DNA from: an uncultured Alistipes sp.
Lineage (GTDB): Bacteria > Bacteroidota > Bacteroidia > Bacteroidales > Rikenellaceae
NCBI GenBank assembly: GCA_910576555.1
Contig: CAJTIY010000001.1
Coordinates: forward strand, 682,001 to 746,000
Reading direction: 5' to 3'
DNA length: 64,000 nt
The position numbers were made by a program, and so were the translations under genes. Of this stretch, positions 16,114 to 29,115 are shown piece by piece. The notes below the pieces were generated by a model that was not told the DNA's origin, made no database searches, and saw only the letters and a program-made list of their open reading frames with translations. The stretch's first letter is position 1, and every line of letters begins with the position of its first letter.

Positions 16114-18120
16114 ATGGAACAGGAACGAATCCGCACCTCGCTGCCCGAGAACGCCTACCGGGAGCTCAAGTCCGGCGAGGAGTACACGCCGCTGATGCCC
16201 GCATCGACCTCGCCGCGCGAAGCGACCGTCTACTCGGTGCTGATGGGCGTCGTCATGGCCGTCGTCTTCTCCGCCGCTGCCGCCTTCCTCGGCCTGAAGG
16301 TCGGACAGGTGTTCGAAGCCGCGATCCCGATCGCCATCATCGCCGTCGGCATGGGCAACATGCTGGGCAAAAAGAACATGCTGGGACAGAACGTGATCAT
16401 CCAGTCGATCGGCGCCTCGTCGGGCGTGATCGTCGCGGGCGCGATCTTCACGCTCCCGGCGCTCTACATCCTCGGACTCGACGCCGCCTTCTGGCAGGTG
16501 TTCCTCTCGTCGCTCTTCGGCGGCCTGCTGGGCATCGTGCTGCTGATCCCCTTCCGCAAGTATTTCGTCAAGGAGATGCACGGCAAATACCCCTTCCCCG
16601 AGGCTACGGCCACCACCGAGGTGCTCGTCTCGGGCGAGAAGGGCGGCAATCAGGCCCGGCTGCTCGCTGTGGCGGGCCTCGTCGGCGGACTCTACGACTT
16701 CGCGGTCGGGACGTTCGGCCTCTGGACCGAGTCCGTCTCGACACGCATCTGCGCATGGGGCGCGGCGGCGGCCGACAAGTTCAAGGTAGTCTTCTCGCTC
16801 AACACCTCGGCCGCCGTGCTGGGTCTGGGCTACATCATCGGCCTCAAGTACGCGCTGATCATCACCGCGGGCTCGTGCCTCGTGTGGTTCGTCATCGTGC
16901 CCGTAGTCGGCTCGCTCGCCGGGTCGATCGATCCCGCGGCGCTGGCCGCGACGCTGGGCGTGACGGACAAGACGCTTCTGGCCGACCCCGCACAGCTGTT
17001 CACCCCCGAGAACCTCTTCGCCTACATCGGCAAGCCGCTCGGCATCGGCGGCATCGCGATGGCCGGCATCATCGGTATCGTCAAGCAGTCGAAGATCATC
17101 CGTCAGGCCGTGGGCCTCGCCGTCTCGGAGTTCGGCGGCGACAAAGGGGGGGGGCTCGCCGACGTGTCGCGCACGCAGCGCGATCTGACGATGAAGCGCG
17201 TGCTGACGATCCTCGTCGCCACGCTCCTCTCGACCTTCGTCTTCTTCCACTTCGGCCTTCTGGACGGCTGGGTGCAGTCGGTGACGGCCATCCTGATCGT
17301 CTTCGTCATCGCGTTCCTCTTCACCACCGTGGCGGCCAACGCCATCGCCATCGTCGGCACCAACCCCGTGTCGGGCATGACGCTCATGACGCTGATCCTC
17401 TCGTCGCTGATCCTCGTCAGCGTGGGGCTCAACGGCACGACGGGCATGACCGCGGCCCTCATCATCGGCGGCGTGGTCTGCACGGCGCTCTCGATGGCCG
17501 GCGGCTTCATCACCGACCTGAAAATCGGTTACTGGCTCGGCACGACGCCCAAAACGCAGGAGACTTGGAAGTTCCTCGGCACCTTCGTCTCGGCGGCGAC
17601 CGTGGCGGGCGTGATGATCGTGCTCAACAAATCCTACGGGTTCGTAGGCGAGGGAGCCCTCGTGGCGCCGCAGGCCAACGCGATGGCGGCGGTGATCCAA
17701 CCCCTGATGACCGGCGGACAGACCCCGTGGATGCTCTACTTCTGCGGCGCGATGCTGGCCCTCGTGCTCACGTCGATCGGCGTGCCGGCCCTCGCCTTCG
17801 CGCTGGGCATGTTCATCCCCATGTCGCTCAACGCACCGCTCGTGACGGGCGGTCTGGTGGCATGGTTCGTGTCGAACCGTTCGCAGGACAAGGCGCTGAA
17901 CAAGGCCCGCTTCGACCGCGGCACGCTCATCGCCTCGGGCTTCATCGCCGGCGGCGCGCTGATGGGCGTCGTGAGCGCCGTGCTGAAGTTCGCGGGCGCC
18001 GACTGGAAGCTCGCCGCATGGGCCTCGTCGAACGCCGCCGAATGGGTCGGGCTGGCCATGTACGCCGCCCTCGTCGCCTACTTCGCATGGCATACGCTGC
18101 GGGCGAAAAAGGAGGAGTAA
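16114..18120 (+). CDS. OPT-family oligopeptide transporter
   Basis: A 668-residue membrane protein with about 15 hydrophobic segments. The start after a short cytoplasmic tail (SPREATVYSVLMGVVMAVVF) and GLKVGQVFEAAIPIAIIAVG match the bacterial OPT family; KYPFPEATATTEVL is another conserved family segment. OPT proteins import short peptides, or in some cases metal chelates, with protons. The peptidase T gene downstream supports a peptide substrate. A polyglycine-coding run of Gs (GGGLADVS) lies in a loop near the middle. It is 16 bp behind the small hypothetical gene. Confidence 0.92.
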   Translation: MEQERIRTSLPENAYRELKSGEEYTPLMPASTSPREATVYSVLMGVVMAVVFSAAAAFLGLKVGQVFEAAIPIAIIAVGMGNMLGKKNMLGQNVIIQSIGASSGVIVAGAIFTLPALYILGLDAAFWQVFLSSLFGGLLGIVLLIPFRKYFVKEMHGKYPFPEATATTEVLVSGEKGGNQARLLAVAGLVGGLYDFAVGTFGLWTESVSTRICAWGAAAADKFKVVFSLNTSAAVLGLGYIIGLKYALIITAGSCLVWFVIVPVVGSLAGSIDPAALAATLGVTDKTLLADPAQLFTPENLFAYIGKPLGIGGIAMAGIIGIVKQSKIIRQAVGLAVSEFGGDKGGGLADVSRTQRDLTMKRVLTILVATLLSTFVFFHFGLLDGWVQSVTAILIVFVIAFLFTTVAANAIAIVGTNPVSGMTLMTLILSSLILVSVGLNGTTGMTAALIIGGVVCTALSMAGGFITDLKIGYWLGTTPKTQETWKFLGTFVSAATVAGVMIVLNKSYGFVGEGALVAPQANAMAAVIQPLMTGGQTPWMLYFCGAMLALVLTSIGVPALAFALGMFIPMSLNAPLVTGGLVAWFVSNRSQDKALNKARFDRGTLIASGFIAGGALMGVVSAVLKFAGADWKLAAWASSNAAEWVGLAMYAALVAYFAWHTLRAKKEE

Positions 18121-18168
18121 TCCCGATCTCAAAATATAAAGGCGTCATCCGTTGCGCGATGCGACAAG

Positions 18169-18200
18169 CCCCTCCCGAGGGAGGGGTTTGGGGTGGGGTC
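18169..18200 (+). repeat. Hairpin with G-rich tail, possible dispersed repeat or terminator
   Basis: CCCCTCCC-GA-GGGAGGGG is a perfect 8-bp stem with a 2-nt spacer, followed by TTTGGGGTGGGGTC. It lies about 50 bp after the OPT stop and could end that transcript. The G-rich tail has the look of short intergenic repeats seen in many copies in other genomes; only one copy is in this window, so repeat status is unproven. Confidence 0.5.
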
Positions 18201-18211
18201 AGATTCATAAA

Positions 18212-18228
18212 CACGGCGGAACGCCGTG
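18212..18228 (+). other. Short perfect hairpin upstream of pepT
   Basis: CACGGCG-GAA-CGCCGTG is a perfect 7-bp stem with a 3-nt loop, 44 bp upstream of the pepT start. It could be part of the pepT 5' leader or the end of the preceding transcript. No T-run follows. Confidence 0.45.
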
Positions 18229-18271
18229 AGAACAACGATCGGATTTGCAAAAACAACGTTCAACAACTATT

Positions 18272-19489
<1,218 letters not shown>

Positions 19490-19583
19490 CCGGCCGCGAG
19501 GATCCGCCGGTCCGCAGCCTGCGAGGATAGCGGCGTCTGCGGAGGCGGCGGACGTTACACGAACCAATCTTTCCGAACGGAAC

Positions 19584-21506
19584 ATGGATAATTTCGGATT
19601 TCTGAAGGTCGCGGCGGCCATTCCCGAAGTGCGGGTCGCCGACTGCGACCGCAACGCGGCCCGCATCGTCGCGCTGGCCGAGGAGGCCGCGCAGCGAGGC
19701 GTCGAGATCGTCGTCTTCCCCGAGCTGGCCGTGACGGGCTACACGTGCGGCGACCTGCTCCTGCAGCCCCTGCTGCTCGACGCGGCCGACGAGGCGCTGG
19801 CTGAGACGATCCGCGCCACGCGCAAGCTGCCGCTGGTGGTGATCGCGGGCGCACCCCTGCGCCACGGCGAGCGGCTCTACAACTGCGCCGTGGTCTTCAC
19901 GCAGGGCAAGGTGCTGGGCGTCGTGCCCAAGACCCATATCCCGAACTACGGCGAATTCTACGAACAGCGCTGGTTCGCGTCGGGCGCCGATGTCGCCGAG
20001 GAGGAGACGATCGACGTCGCCGGCCAGCAGGCCGACTTCGGTGCAGGGCTCACCTTCGCGGTCAACGGCGCGGAGTTCGGCGTGGAGATCTGCGAGGACC
20101 TGTGGGTCGCCGTACCCCCCTCGTCGCATCGGGCCCTCGGCGGCGCCCGCGTGCTCTTCAACCTCTCGGCCTCGCCCGAAGGGGTCGGCAAGCACGCCTA
20201 CCTGCGCGACCTCGTCGCCCAGCAGTCGGCCCGCACGCTGTCGGCCTACGTCTACTGCTCGGCGGGCTTCGGCGAGTCGACGACCGACCTCGTGTTCGCC
20301 GGCAACGGCATCATCGCCGAGAACGGCACGGTGCTGCGCGAGGCCGAACGCTTCGCGCTGGGCGAGCAGCTCGTCGTCGCCGACGTCGACCTCGAACGGC
20401 TGGCGTTCGAACGGCGGCGCAACACCTCGTTCCGGACGAACGAAGGGACGGAGGCCGGCAACGTGATCGAAATGGAGATTCCGGAAAGCCTGCGCGCCGC
20501 GGCCCTCGACCGCCGCATCGACCCGATGCCTTTCGTGCCGCACGACACGCAGCACCGCAACGAGCGCTGCGAGGAGATCTTCCGCATACAGGCCCACGGT
20601 CTGGCCCGCCGGCTCTCCCACACGGGCTGCCGCAAGGCGGTGGTCGGCATCTCGGGCGGTCTCGACTCGACGCTGGCGCTGCTGGTCGCCGTGCGGGCCT
20701 TCGACCTGCTGGGGATGGACCGCACAGGCATCGTCGGCATCACGATGCCGGGCTTCGGCACCACGGGGCGCACCTACAACAACGCCCTGCAGCTGATGCG
20801 GGGTCTGGGCGTCACGGTGCGCGAGATCCCGATCCGCGAAGCCTGCCTGCAGCACATGAAGGACATCGGCCTCGCGCCCGACGACCGTTCGGCCGCCTAC
20901 GAGAACGCGCAGGCGCGCGAGCGGACGCAGATCCTGATGGATGTGGCCAACATGGAGGGCGGCATCGTGATCGGCACGGGCGACTTGAGCGAGCTGGCGC
21001 TCGGCTGGGCGACCTACAACGGCGACCAGATGTCGATGTACGGCGTCAACGCCTCGGTGCCCAAGACGCTGGTGCGCCACCTCGTGCAGTGGGCGGCCGA
21101 CACGGCGTCGGACGACGCGACGCGGGCGACGCTGCGCGACATCCTCGACACCCCCGTCAGCCCCGAGCTGCTGCCGGCCGACGAGGAGGGGAAGATCGCG
21201 CAGAAGACCGAAGACCTCGTGGGCCCCTACGAGCTCCACGACTTCTTCCTCTACCACTTCCTCCGCACGGGCGCCGGCCCGGCGAAGATCCTCTTCCTCG
21301 CCGAGCAGGCGTTCGCCGGCCGCTACGACCGTGCGACGATCCTCTGCTGGCTGCGGACCTTCATCCGGCGCTTCTTCGCGCAGCAGTTCAAGCGCTCGGC
21401 GATGCCCGACGGTCCGAAGGTGGGTTCGACGGCCCTCTCGCCGCGCGGCGACTGGCGCATGCCCTCCGACGCCTCGGCGGCGATGTGGCTCAAGGAGCTC
21501 GAGTGA
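19584..21506 (+). CDS. nadE: NAD+ synthase, glutamine-hydrolysing
   Basis: A 640-residue two-domain enzyme. Residues about 5-280 are the nitrilase-like glutaminase with the catalytic triad Glu47 (FPELAVTGY), Lys116 ([12 protein letters not shown]) and Cys170 ([10 protein letters not shown]). Residues about 330-640 are the ATP-dependent NAD synthetase with the P-loop SGGLDS at 357-362. It converts nicotinate adenine dinucleotide to NAD+ using glutamine nitrogen. nadC, which makes the pathway precursor nicotinate mononucleotide, is about 12 kb downstream but not in the same operon. No clear promoter is visible in the 94-bp gap after pepT. Confidence 0.96.
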   Translation: MDNFGFLKVAAAIPEVRVADCDRNAARIVALAEEAAQRGVEIVVFPELAVTGYTCGDLLLQPLLLDAADEALAETIRATRKLPLVVIAGAPLRHGERLYNCAVVFTQGKVLGVVPKTHIPNYGEFYEQRWFASGADVAEEETIDVAGQQADFGAGLTFAVNGAEFGVEICEDLWVAVPPSSHRALGGARVLFNLSASPEGVGKHAYLRDLVAQQSARTLSAYVYCSAGFGESTTDLVFAGNGIIAENGTVLREAERFALGEQLVVADVDLERLAFERRRNTSFRTNEGTEAGNVIEMEIPESLRAAALDRRIDPMPFVPHDTQHRNERCEEIFRIQAHGLARRLSHTGCRKAVVGISGGLDSTLALLVAVRAFDLLGMDRTGIVGITMPGFGTTGRTYNNALQLMRGLGVTVREIPIREACLQHMKDIGLAPDDRSAAYENAQARERTQILMDVANMEGGIVIGTGDLSELALGWATYNGDQMSMYGVNASVPKTLVRHLVQWAADTASDDATRATLRDILDTPVSPELLPADEEGKIAQKTEDLVGPYELHDFFLYHFLRTGAGPAKILFLAEQAFAGRYDRATILCWLRTFIRRFFAQQFKRSAMPDGPKVGSTALSPRGDWRMPSDASAAMWLKELE

Positions 21507-21622
21507 CGCCCGGCGAGCCGCCGGATCCGGACCGCAGCACCCAGCCCTGCGCAACCGACCGACGCCAATCCTCGCGCCGGGAAGCCGCCCCACGAACGAA
21601 CACGAACAGACCCAGACACACG

Positions 21623-23790
<2,168 letters not shown>

Positions 23791-23813
23791 CGCATCCCCC
23801 AAGCGACACGCAA

Positions 23814-23849
23814 AAACCCGGGCGATCTCTGCGAAGATCGTCCGGGTTT
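23814..23849. terminator. Bidirectional terminator between gdhA and the PAP2-like gene
   Basis: A 15-bp stem (AAACCCGGGCGATCT with AGATCGTCCGGGTTT, one G-T pair) and a 6-nt loop, with T-rich flanks on the + strand (TTTCGTTTTC). It sits between convergent genes and can serve both. Confidence 0.85.
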
Positions 23850-23875
23850 CGTTTTCGGTCCCGAAGCATCCGTAC

Positions 23876-24484
23876 TTACAGCAGCAATACGGCCAGCGCG
23901 GCGACGACGAAGCCGCCGAGGAACCCGGCCGCCACCTGCGCGCCGTTGTGGCAGCCGAGGTAGAGCCGCGCCGAAGCCAGCGTCCCGGCCGCGCAGAGGG
24001 TCGCGGCGAGCGGCACGACCTGATCGCCGCCCCCGGCCACGTTCATCACCGCGAGCAGCGCCACGGCGGCGCCCATGCCCGTAAGGTGGAGGCTGATTTT
24101 CCAGCGGAAGGAGACCGCGAGGCACATCGCCTCGCAGCAGGCCGCCGCGAGCATGAACTTGCGCAGGAAGATCACCGAGGGGATTTTGGAGAGAGTCAGC
24201 GCGCAGAGCGCATAGCAGACCGTGCCGATGACGAGGGGCCAGAGCCGCTCGCGGCGGTCGTCGAGGCGGTAATCGGAAATACGTCCCAACGACCGCAGTA
24301 CGGCGAGCCCCAGCAGGGGCAGCACGATGGCATAGAGCGCCACGACCCAGAGCAGATAGATCTTCACGCCCGCAGGATAGTAGGCGAAGGCGGTGCGGGT
24401 CAGCAGCAGCGCCATCAGATAGAGCGGCAGCACGAAGGGATGCAGGGCCCACGACACGCCGTGAGCGAGTTTGGTGTAGTTCAT
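23876..24484 (-). CDS. PAP2-like integral membrane protein
   Basis: A 202-residue protein with about six membrane segments. I chose the ATG giving MNYTKLAHGVSWALHPFVLP, a common start in Bacteroidales homologues; upstream in-frame sequence is GC-rich filler. It resembles the PAP2/phosphatidic-acid-phosphatase fold: YRLDDRRERLWPLVIG resembles the Arg-rich first motif, and YLGCHNGAQVAAGFLGG the His-containing last motif. The PSGH-like middle motif is not clear, so the protein may be catalytically degenerate. It is a single gene between the rpoN 3' end and a bidirectional terminator. Confidence 0.68.
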   Translation of the reverse strand: MNYTKLAHGVSWALHPFVLPLYLMALLLTRTAFAYYPAGVKIYLLWVVALYAIVLPLLGLAVLRSLGRISDYRLDDRRERLWPLVIGTVCYALCALTLSKIPSVIFLRKFMLAAACCEAMCLAVSFRWKISLHLTGMGAAVALLAVMNVAGGGDQVVPLAATLCAAGTLASARLYLGCHNGAQVAAGFLGGFVVAALAVLLL

Positions 24485-24679
24485 AGTCGAATATGCGTTT
24501 GCGAAGCGTTTGCCGCCGGCCGTCGCGAAAACCCGGGGCGACGACGAAACGGGTAACGCCCGCCCGACGGAGGCGTCGCTCCGCCCGCACCCGGCGCCGA
24601 TCGAGAAAGAACCGGCACGTCCGAGATGGACCCGCCATCGATCGAGAAGGGACCGGGACGCCCCGGCCCCCACGATAAC

Positions 24680-26101
24680 CTATATCTGCTTGCGGAGCCG
24701 GGCGACGGGAATGCCCAGCATCTCGCGGTATTTGGCCACCGTACGGCGGGCGATGCGGTAGCCTTTGGCGTTGAGCACGTCCATCAGCGTCTCGTCGGTC
24801 AGCGGACGGCGCTTGTCCTCGTCGTCGATGCACTCCTTGAGGATATTCTTGATCTCGTAGCTCGACACCTCCTCGCCCGTCTCGGTCTGCATCGCCTCCG
24901 AGAAGAGCGACTTGAGCAGGATGATGCCGAACTGCGTCTGGACATACTTGCTGTTGACCACGCGCGAAATGGTCGACACGTCGAGCCCCGTGCGGTCGGC
25001 GATGTCCTTGAGGATCATCGGGCGGAGCTTCGAGCGGTCGCCGTCCCTGAAGTAGGCGCGCTGGTAGTCCAGTATGGTCTGCATCGTGCGCATGAGCGTA
25101 TCGTGCCGCTGCTTGATGGCCGAGATGAACCACTTCGCCGAGTCGATCTTGCTCTTGACGAACTGGATCGCCTCGCGGTCCTTCTCGCGCACCACGCCGC
25201 TCTGGCCCACCATGTCGCGGATCATGTCGACGTAGCGGCGGCTGATGCGCACCTCCGGCACGTTGTAGGAGTTGAGCGACAGCAGGAACTGCCCGTCCTG
25301 ATAGTCGAGGATGAAGTCGGGGATGATGTAGGGCGTCGTATCGGTGCCTCCCTCGGCATAGAGGTTGCCCGGCTTGGGCGAAAGGCGGCGGATCTCGGCG
25401 ATCGCCTCGCGGAACTCCTCCTCGGTGAGCTGGAGGCGCGCCATGAGTTTCTCGTAGTGCTTCTTGGCGAACTCGTCGAAATAGGAGGCGACGATCTTCC
25501 GCGCGGTGCGCTGCGCCCGCGACGCGAGCGTCATCTGGTCCATCTGCAGCAGCAGACACTCCTGCAGGCCGCGGGCGCCGACTCCGGCTGGTTCCAGCTG
25601 GTGGATGATCCCCAGCAGCCGCTCGAGCTCCTCCGAGGTGGTCTCGACACCCACCGTGAAGGCGATGTCGTCGGCCACCGATTCGAGGTCGCGGCGCAGG
25701 TAGCCGTCCTCGTCGATGCTGCCGACGAGGTAGACGGCCAGCCGCATGTCGCGATCCGAAAGGTTGCGGTAGCCCAGCTGCTCGACCAGATACTCGTGCA
25801 GCGAACGGCCGCCGGTGAGGTAGACCGGGCGCTGCTTGTCGTCTTTCGAATAGTTGTTGATACGGCTCTTGTAAGAGGGCGTGTCGTCCTCGCGCAGATA
25901 CTCCTCGACGGAGATTTCGCGGGGCTCCTCCTCGCTTTCGGGATCCCGCTCGTCCTCCTCGAGCACGATGTTGTTCTCGATCTCCTGCTTGATGCGCTGT
26001 TCGAGCTGCACGGTGGGCAACTCCAGCAGCTTGATCATCTGAATCTGCTGCGGAGAGAGCTTCTGCTGCAGGGTGAGTACCTGTTTCTGATTGATCGCCA
26101 T
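24680..26101 (-). CDS. rpoN: RNA polymerase sigma-54 factor
   Basis: A 473-residue sigma-54. Region I is the Gln/Leu-rich N-terminus (INQKQVLTLQQKLSPQQIQM), region II is acidic (EEDERDPESEEEPRE), then the core-binding domain, a helix-turn-helix (DVSTISRVVNSKYVQT) and the RpoN box (ARRTVAKYREMLG) near the end. The start giving MAINQKQVL was preferred over an upstream GTG-type start since region I begins at residue 2 in homologues. Sigma-54 drives enhancer-dependent promoters. No sigma-54 activator is encoded in this window. It lies downstream of asnS on the same strand but has its own candidate promoter. Confidence 0.95.
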   Translation of the reverse strand: MAINQKQVLTLQQKLSPQQIQMIKLLELPTVQLEQRIKQEIENNIVLEEDERDPESEEEPREISVEEYLREDDTPSYKSRINNYSKDDKQRPVYLTGGRSLHEYLVEQLGYRNLSDRDMRLAVYLVGSIDEDGYLRRDLESVADDIAFTVGVETTSEELERLLGIIHQLEPAGVGARGLQECLLLQMDQMTLASRAQRTARKIVASYFDEFAKKHYEKLMARLQLTEEEFREAIAEIRRLSPKPGNLYAEGGTDTTPYIIPDFILDYQDGQFLLSLNSYNVPEVRISRRYVDMIRDMVGQSGVVREKDREAIQFVKSKIDSAKWFISAIKQRHDTLMRTMQTILDYQRAYFRDGDRSKLRPMILKDIADRTGLDVSTISRVVNSKYVQTQFGIILLKSLFSEAMQTETGEEVSSYEIKNILKECIDDEDKRRPLTDETLMDVLNAKGYRIARRTVAKYREMLGIPVARLRKQI

Positions 26102-26124
26102 CGTTAAATCCAAAATTGACCGGA

Positions 26125-26156
26125 CCAAGATACGACGCTTATTCGGCACGCGCAAG
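26125..26156 (-). promoter_or_regulatory. Candidate promoter of rpoN
   Basis: On the minus strand CTTG and TATCTTGG are separated by 20 bp, each one mismatch from the Bacteroidetes -33 (TTTG) and -7 (TAnnTTTG) boxes. The -7 box ends 23 bp upstream of the rpoN ATG. Confidence 0.55.
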
Positions 26157-26197
26157 CACCCGACTCCGCCGAAGGCCGAATGAGCTACAAATAGGCT

Positions 26198-26215
26198 CGG
26201 CGGCGCAGGCCGCCG
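26198..26215 (-). terminator. Possible weak terminator after asnS
   Basis: CGGCGGC and GCCGCCG form a 7-bp stem with a 4-nt loop about 20 bp after the asnS stop. On the minus strand it is followed by GAGCCTATTTG, a poor T-run, so termination is doubtful. Confidence 0.35.
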
Positions 26216-26234
26216 GACCCGTTCGCAGGATTTA

Positions 26235-27623
26235 TCAGAATTCGGCGTGCTGCGGCGTGCGCGGGAAGGGCTGCACGTCGCGGATGTTCTGCAGGCCCGT
26301 CACGAACATCAGCAGGCGGTCGAAGCCCAGACCGAAGCCCGAGTGGGGCGCCGAGCCCCAGCGGCGCGTGTCGAGGTACCACCACAGCTCGCGCTCGCTC
26401 ATGCCCAGCTCCCGGACGCGCGCGGCGAGCTTCCCGTAGTCGGCCTCGCGCTCCGAACCGCCGATGATCTCGCCGATCTTGGGGAAGAGCACGTCCATCG
26501 CACGCACGGTACGGCCGTCGTCGTTCTGCTTCATGTAGAAGGCCTTGATCGCCTTCGGGTAGTTGATCAGGATCACCGGACGCTTGAAGTGCTCCTCGAC
26601 GAGGTAGCGCTCGTGCTCCGACTGCAGGTCGTCGCCCCACTCGCAGGGGAACTCGAACTTGCGACCCGAAGCCTTCAGGATCTCGATGCCCTCCGTGTAG
26701 TCGAGGCGCTGGAAGTCGTTGTCGACCACGAACTTCAGACGTTCGATCAGCTCGGGGTCCCACATCTTGTTCATGAATTCGAGGTCCTCGCGGCAGTTGT
26801 CGAGCGCATAGCGGATCAGGTACTTGAGGAACTCCTCGGCCAGTTCCATGTTGTCCTCCAGTTCGTAGAAGGCCGCTTCGGGCTCGATCATCCAGAACTC
26901 CGAGGCATGGCGCACCGTGTTCGAGTTCTCGGCGCGGAACGTGGGGCCGAAGGTGTAGATGCGGCCCAGCGAAAGCGCGCCCAGCTCGCCCTCGAGCTGG
27001 CCCGAGACGGTGAGGCTGCACTGCTTGCCGAAGAAGTCCTGCGCGTAATCCACGGCGCCCTCGTCGTTGCGGGGCACGTCGTTCAGATCGAGCGTCGTCA
27101 CTTGGAACATCGCGCCGGCGCCCTCGCAGTCCGAAGCGGTGATGATCGGCGTGTGGAAGTAGTAGAAGCCGTTCTTGTGGAAGAACTCGTGGATGGCGTA
27201 GGCCATCGCATGGCGGATGCGGTAGACGGCGCCGAAGGTGTTCGTACGCGGGCGCAGGTAGGCGATCTCGCGCAGGAACTCGAGCGAGTGGCCCTTCTTC
27301 TGCAGGGGGTAGCTCTCGGGATCGGCCGTGCCGTAGATCTCGATCCGCTCGGCCTGCACCTCGACGCCCTGCCCCGAACCGGGCGAGGCGACCAGACGGC
27401 CGTCGACGCGCAGGCAGGCGCCCGTGGTGACGGGCTTGAGCTGCTCCTCGGCGATCTTCTGCAGGTCGACCACCACCTGTATGTTGGCTACGCACGATCC
27501 GTCGTTCAGGGCGATGAAAGCCACGTTCTTATTGCCGCGCTTGGTGCGCACCCAACCTTTGACGACGACGTCGCTGTCGACGGCGCCCGACTTGAGAATT
27601 TCTACGATTCGCTGCGTTTTCAT
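26235..27623 (-). CDS. asnS: Asparaginyl-tRNA synthetase
   Basis: A 462-residue class II synthetase. An N-terminal OB-fold ([20 protein letters not shown], residues about 15-100) binds the anticodon. The catalytic core has motif 2 around [20 protein letters not shown] and motif 3 at [13 protein letters not shown]. The start giving [10 protein letters not shown] matches family N-termini; the open frame upstream is leader. It charges tRNA-Asn with asparagine. The leader is about 105 nt and begins at a promoter that overlaps the promoter of the divergent GH2-like gene. Confidence 0.96.
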   Translation of the reverse strand: MKTQRIVEILKSGAVDSDVVVKGWVRTKRGNKNVAFIALNDGSCVANIQVVVDLQKIAEEQLKPVTTGACLRVDGRLVASPGSGQGVEVQAERIEIYGTADPESYPLQKKGHSLEFLREIAYLRPRTNTFGAVYRIRHAMAYAIHEFFHKNGFYYFHTPIITASDCEGAGAMFQVTTLDLNDVPRNDEGAVDYAQDFFGKQCSLTVSGQLEGELGALSLGRIYTFGPTFRAENSNTVRHASEFWMIEPEAAFYELEDNMELAEEFLKYLIRYALDNCREDLEFMNKMWDPELIERLKFVVDNDFQRLDYTEGIEILKASGRKFEFPCEWGDDLQSEHERYLVEEHFKRPVILINYPKAIKAFYMKQNDDGRTVRAMDVLFPKIGEIIGGSEREADYGKLAARVRELGMSERELWWYLDTRRWGSAPHSGFGLGFDRLLMFVTGLQNIRDVQPFPRTPQHAEF

Positions 27624-27735
27624 GGTTTCGGATTTATCGTTATCGGGGCGATCGCAGCACATCGGCGGGCCGTCGTTTCCCGACCCCGTTCCGGCACATG
27701 CGACCGCGTTTGTTCGCATTTCGTATTCGAACTTA

Positions 27736-27766
27736 CAAAGGTAGGATTAATTTGCGAGTTGTCAAA
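27736..27766 (-). promoter_or_regulatory. Promoter of asnS
   Basis: On the minus strand TTTG and TACCTTTG are separated by 19 bp, a canonical Bacteroidetes promoter. Its spacer and -33 box overlap the -33 box and spacer of the divergent promoter on the other strand. Confidence 0.85.
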
Positions 27767-27782
27767 ATAAAAAGTACCTTTG
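27751..27782 (+). promoter_or_regulatory. Promoter of the GH2-like gene, overlapping the asnS promoter
   Basis: TTTG and TACCTTTG are separated by 20 bp, ending 22 bp before the GH2-like ATG. The two divergent promoters share about 16 bp, so RNA polymerase can probably occupy only one at a time. Confidence 0.85.
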
Positions 27783-27804
27783 TCCGACTACACACCGCAT
27801 CGCC

Positions 27805-29115
27805 ATGATACGAACGATATTCGCAACGGCGCTCCTGCTGGGGCCCCTCGCCGCCGCAGCCGACTCACCGGGCCGCATCCACCGCACCGAAGTCATCCCC
27901 TACGACCTGCGCCGCAACGCCGAACAGGGCGACCGCACGGGGCTCGGGGCGCTGATTCCCTTCGCCCCGCAGCCGCTTGCGGCCGAGGAGGAGGGGGTGC
28001 TCGTCGGACAGACGGTCGACATCCCCTACGCGTGGACCGACGGCGAGGTCTACCTCCACCTCGAGAACGTCGGCACGGCCTACACCCTCGCGGTGAACGG
28101 CACGAAGGTGGCCGAGGTCGAATCGGCCGCCGTGCCTGCCGAATTTCGCCTGACGCCCGCCATCCGCGAGGGGCGCAACGTCGTGCTGCTCGCCCTGCGC
28201 CGCAGCCGCGCGAAGGAGCTCGACACGGCGCCCGCCGCGCGTCCTGCCTTCGAGAACTGCTACCTCTACGCCCAGAACAAACGGTCGATCCGCGACTTCG
28301 AGATCGCCCTCGTGCCCGACACGGCCGGACGCGACTTCGCCATGCTCGACCTGAAGATCGTGGCGCAGAACGGCTTCAACTACGACGAACCCGTCGAGGT
28401 GGGTTACGACATCTACTCGCCGCAGGGCAAGCTGCTCGACTTCGACATGCGCGAGGTGACGATCCCGGGACGCTCGGTCGACACGGTGCGTTTCTCCCCC
28501 TTCATCTACCACGCCTTCGAGAACAAATGGACGGCGGGCGGCGCCAAGAATCCGCCACTCTACAAGGTGATGCTCTTCACGCGCCGCAACGGAGCCTACA
28601 AGGAGTACATGCCCCTGAAGCTGGGCTTCGCCGATGCGCGCCTCGCCGGCGGTCGCTTCGAGAACTTCGGCCGGGAGCAGCGCCTCGCCGAGGCGCGCTA
28701 CAACGCCGCCGCCGACCGCAAGACGACCCTCGCCGAACTCAAGGCGCTCAAGGCGCAGGGCCGCAACACGCTGTTGCCCGACGCGCCGCAGCCGGCATGG
28801 TTCTACGACCTGTGCGACGAACTGGGGCTGTGGGTCATCGACCGGGCCGATATCGCCGCCTCGTCCCGCCGGGCCGACCGGTGCGTGGGCGGCACCCCCT
28901 CGAACGACCCCGCGCTGGCCGACGAATACCTCGAACGGGTGCAAGCCATGTACTACCGTTCGCGCAACCATACCTGCATCCTCGCCTATGCGCTGGGCGG
29001 CGACGCGGGCAACGGATACAACATGTACAAGGCCTACGAGTGGCTCAAGTCGGTCGAACGGCGGCGCCCGGTGATCTACGCCGACGCCGACGGCGAGTGG
29101 AACTCCGACCTTTGA
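27805..29115 (+). CDS. GH2-like secreted protein, truncated and lacking the acid/base Glu
   Basis: A 436-residue secreted protein (signal peptide ending near AAAADS). It has the front of a GH2 enzyme: a sugar-binding jelly-roll (about 60-150), an Ig-like domain (about 160-270) and the first strands of a TIM barrel (FYDLCDELGLWVIDRADI). The catalytic motif, normally NHPS...GNE, reads RNHTCILAYALGGDAGNG, so Asp400 replaces the general acid/base Glu. The barrel stops soon after, before the nucleophile region. Full GH2 enzymes are usually 600-1000 residues. The frame stays open for 47 more codons after the TGA and ends overlapping the rlmH start, so the stop may be a nonsense change or a deletion scar. 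Confidence 0.75.
   Translation: MIRTIFATALLLGPLAAAADSPGRIHRTEVIPYDLRRNAEQGDRTGLGALIPFAPQPLAAEEEGVLVGQTVDIPYAWTDGEVYLHLENVGTAYTLAVNGTKVAEVESAAVPAEFRLTPAIREGRNVVLLALRRSRAKELDTAPAARPAFENCYLYAQNKRSIRDFEIALVPDTAGRDFAMLDLKIVAQNGFNYDEPVEVGYDIYSPQGKLLDFDMREVTIPGRSVDTVRFSPFIYHAFENKWTAGGAKNPPLYKVMLFTRRNGAYKEYMPLKLGFADARLAGGRFENFGREQRLAEARYNAAADRKTTLAELKALKAQGRNTLLPDAPQPAWFYDLCDELGLWVIDRADIAASSRRADRCVGGTPSNDPALADEYLERVQAMYYRSRNHTCILAYALGGDAGNGYNMYKAYEWLKSVERRRPVIYADADGEWNSDL

Noticed and set aside
15907..18132. 741-codon minus-strand frame opposite the OPT transporter
   Set aside because: The OPT gene on the other strand is well supported; this frame encodes a low-complexity Arg/His/Asp-rich chain typical of shadow frames.
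24626..26107. 493-codon plus-strand frame opposite rpoN
   Set aside because: Sigma-54 is clear on the minus strand; the plus frame has no recognisable domain.
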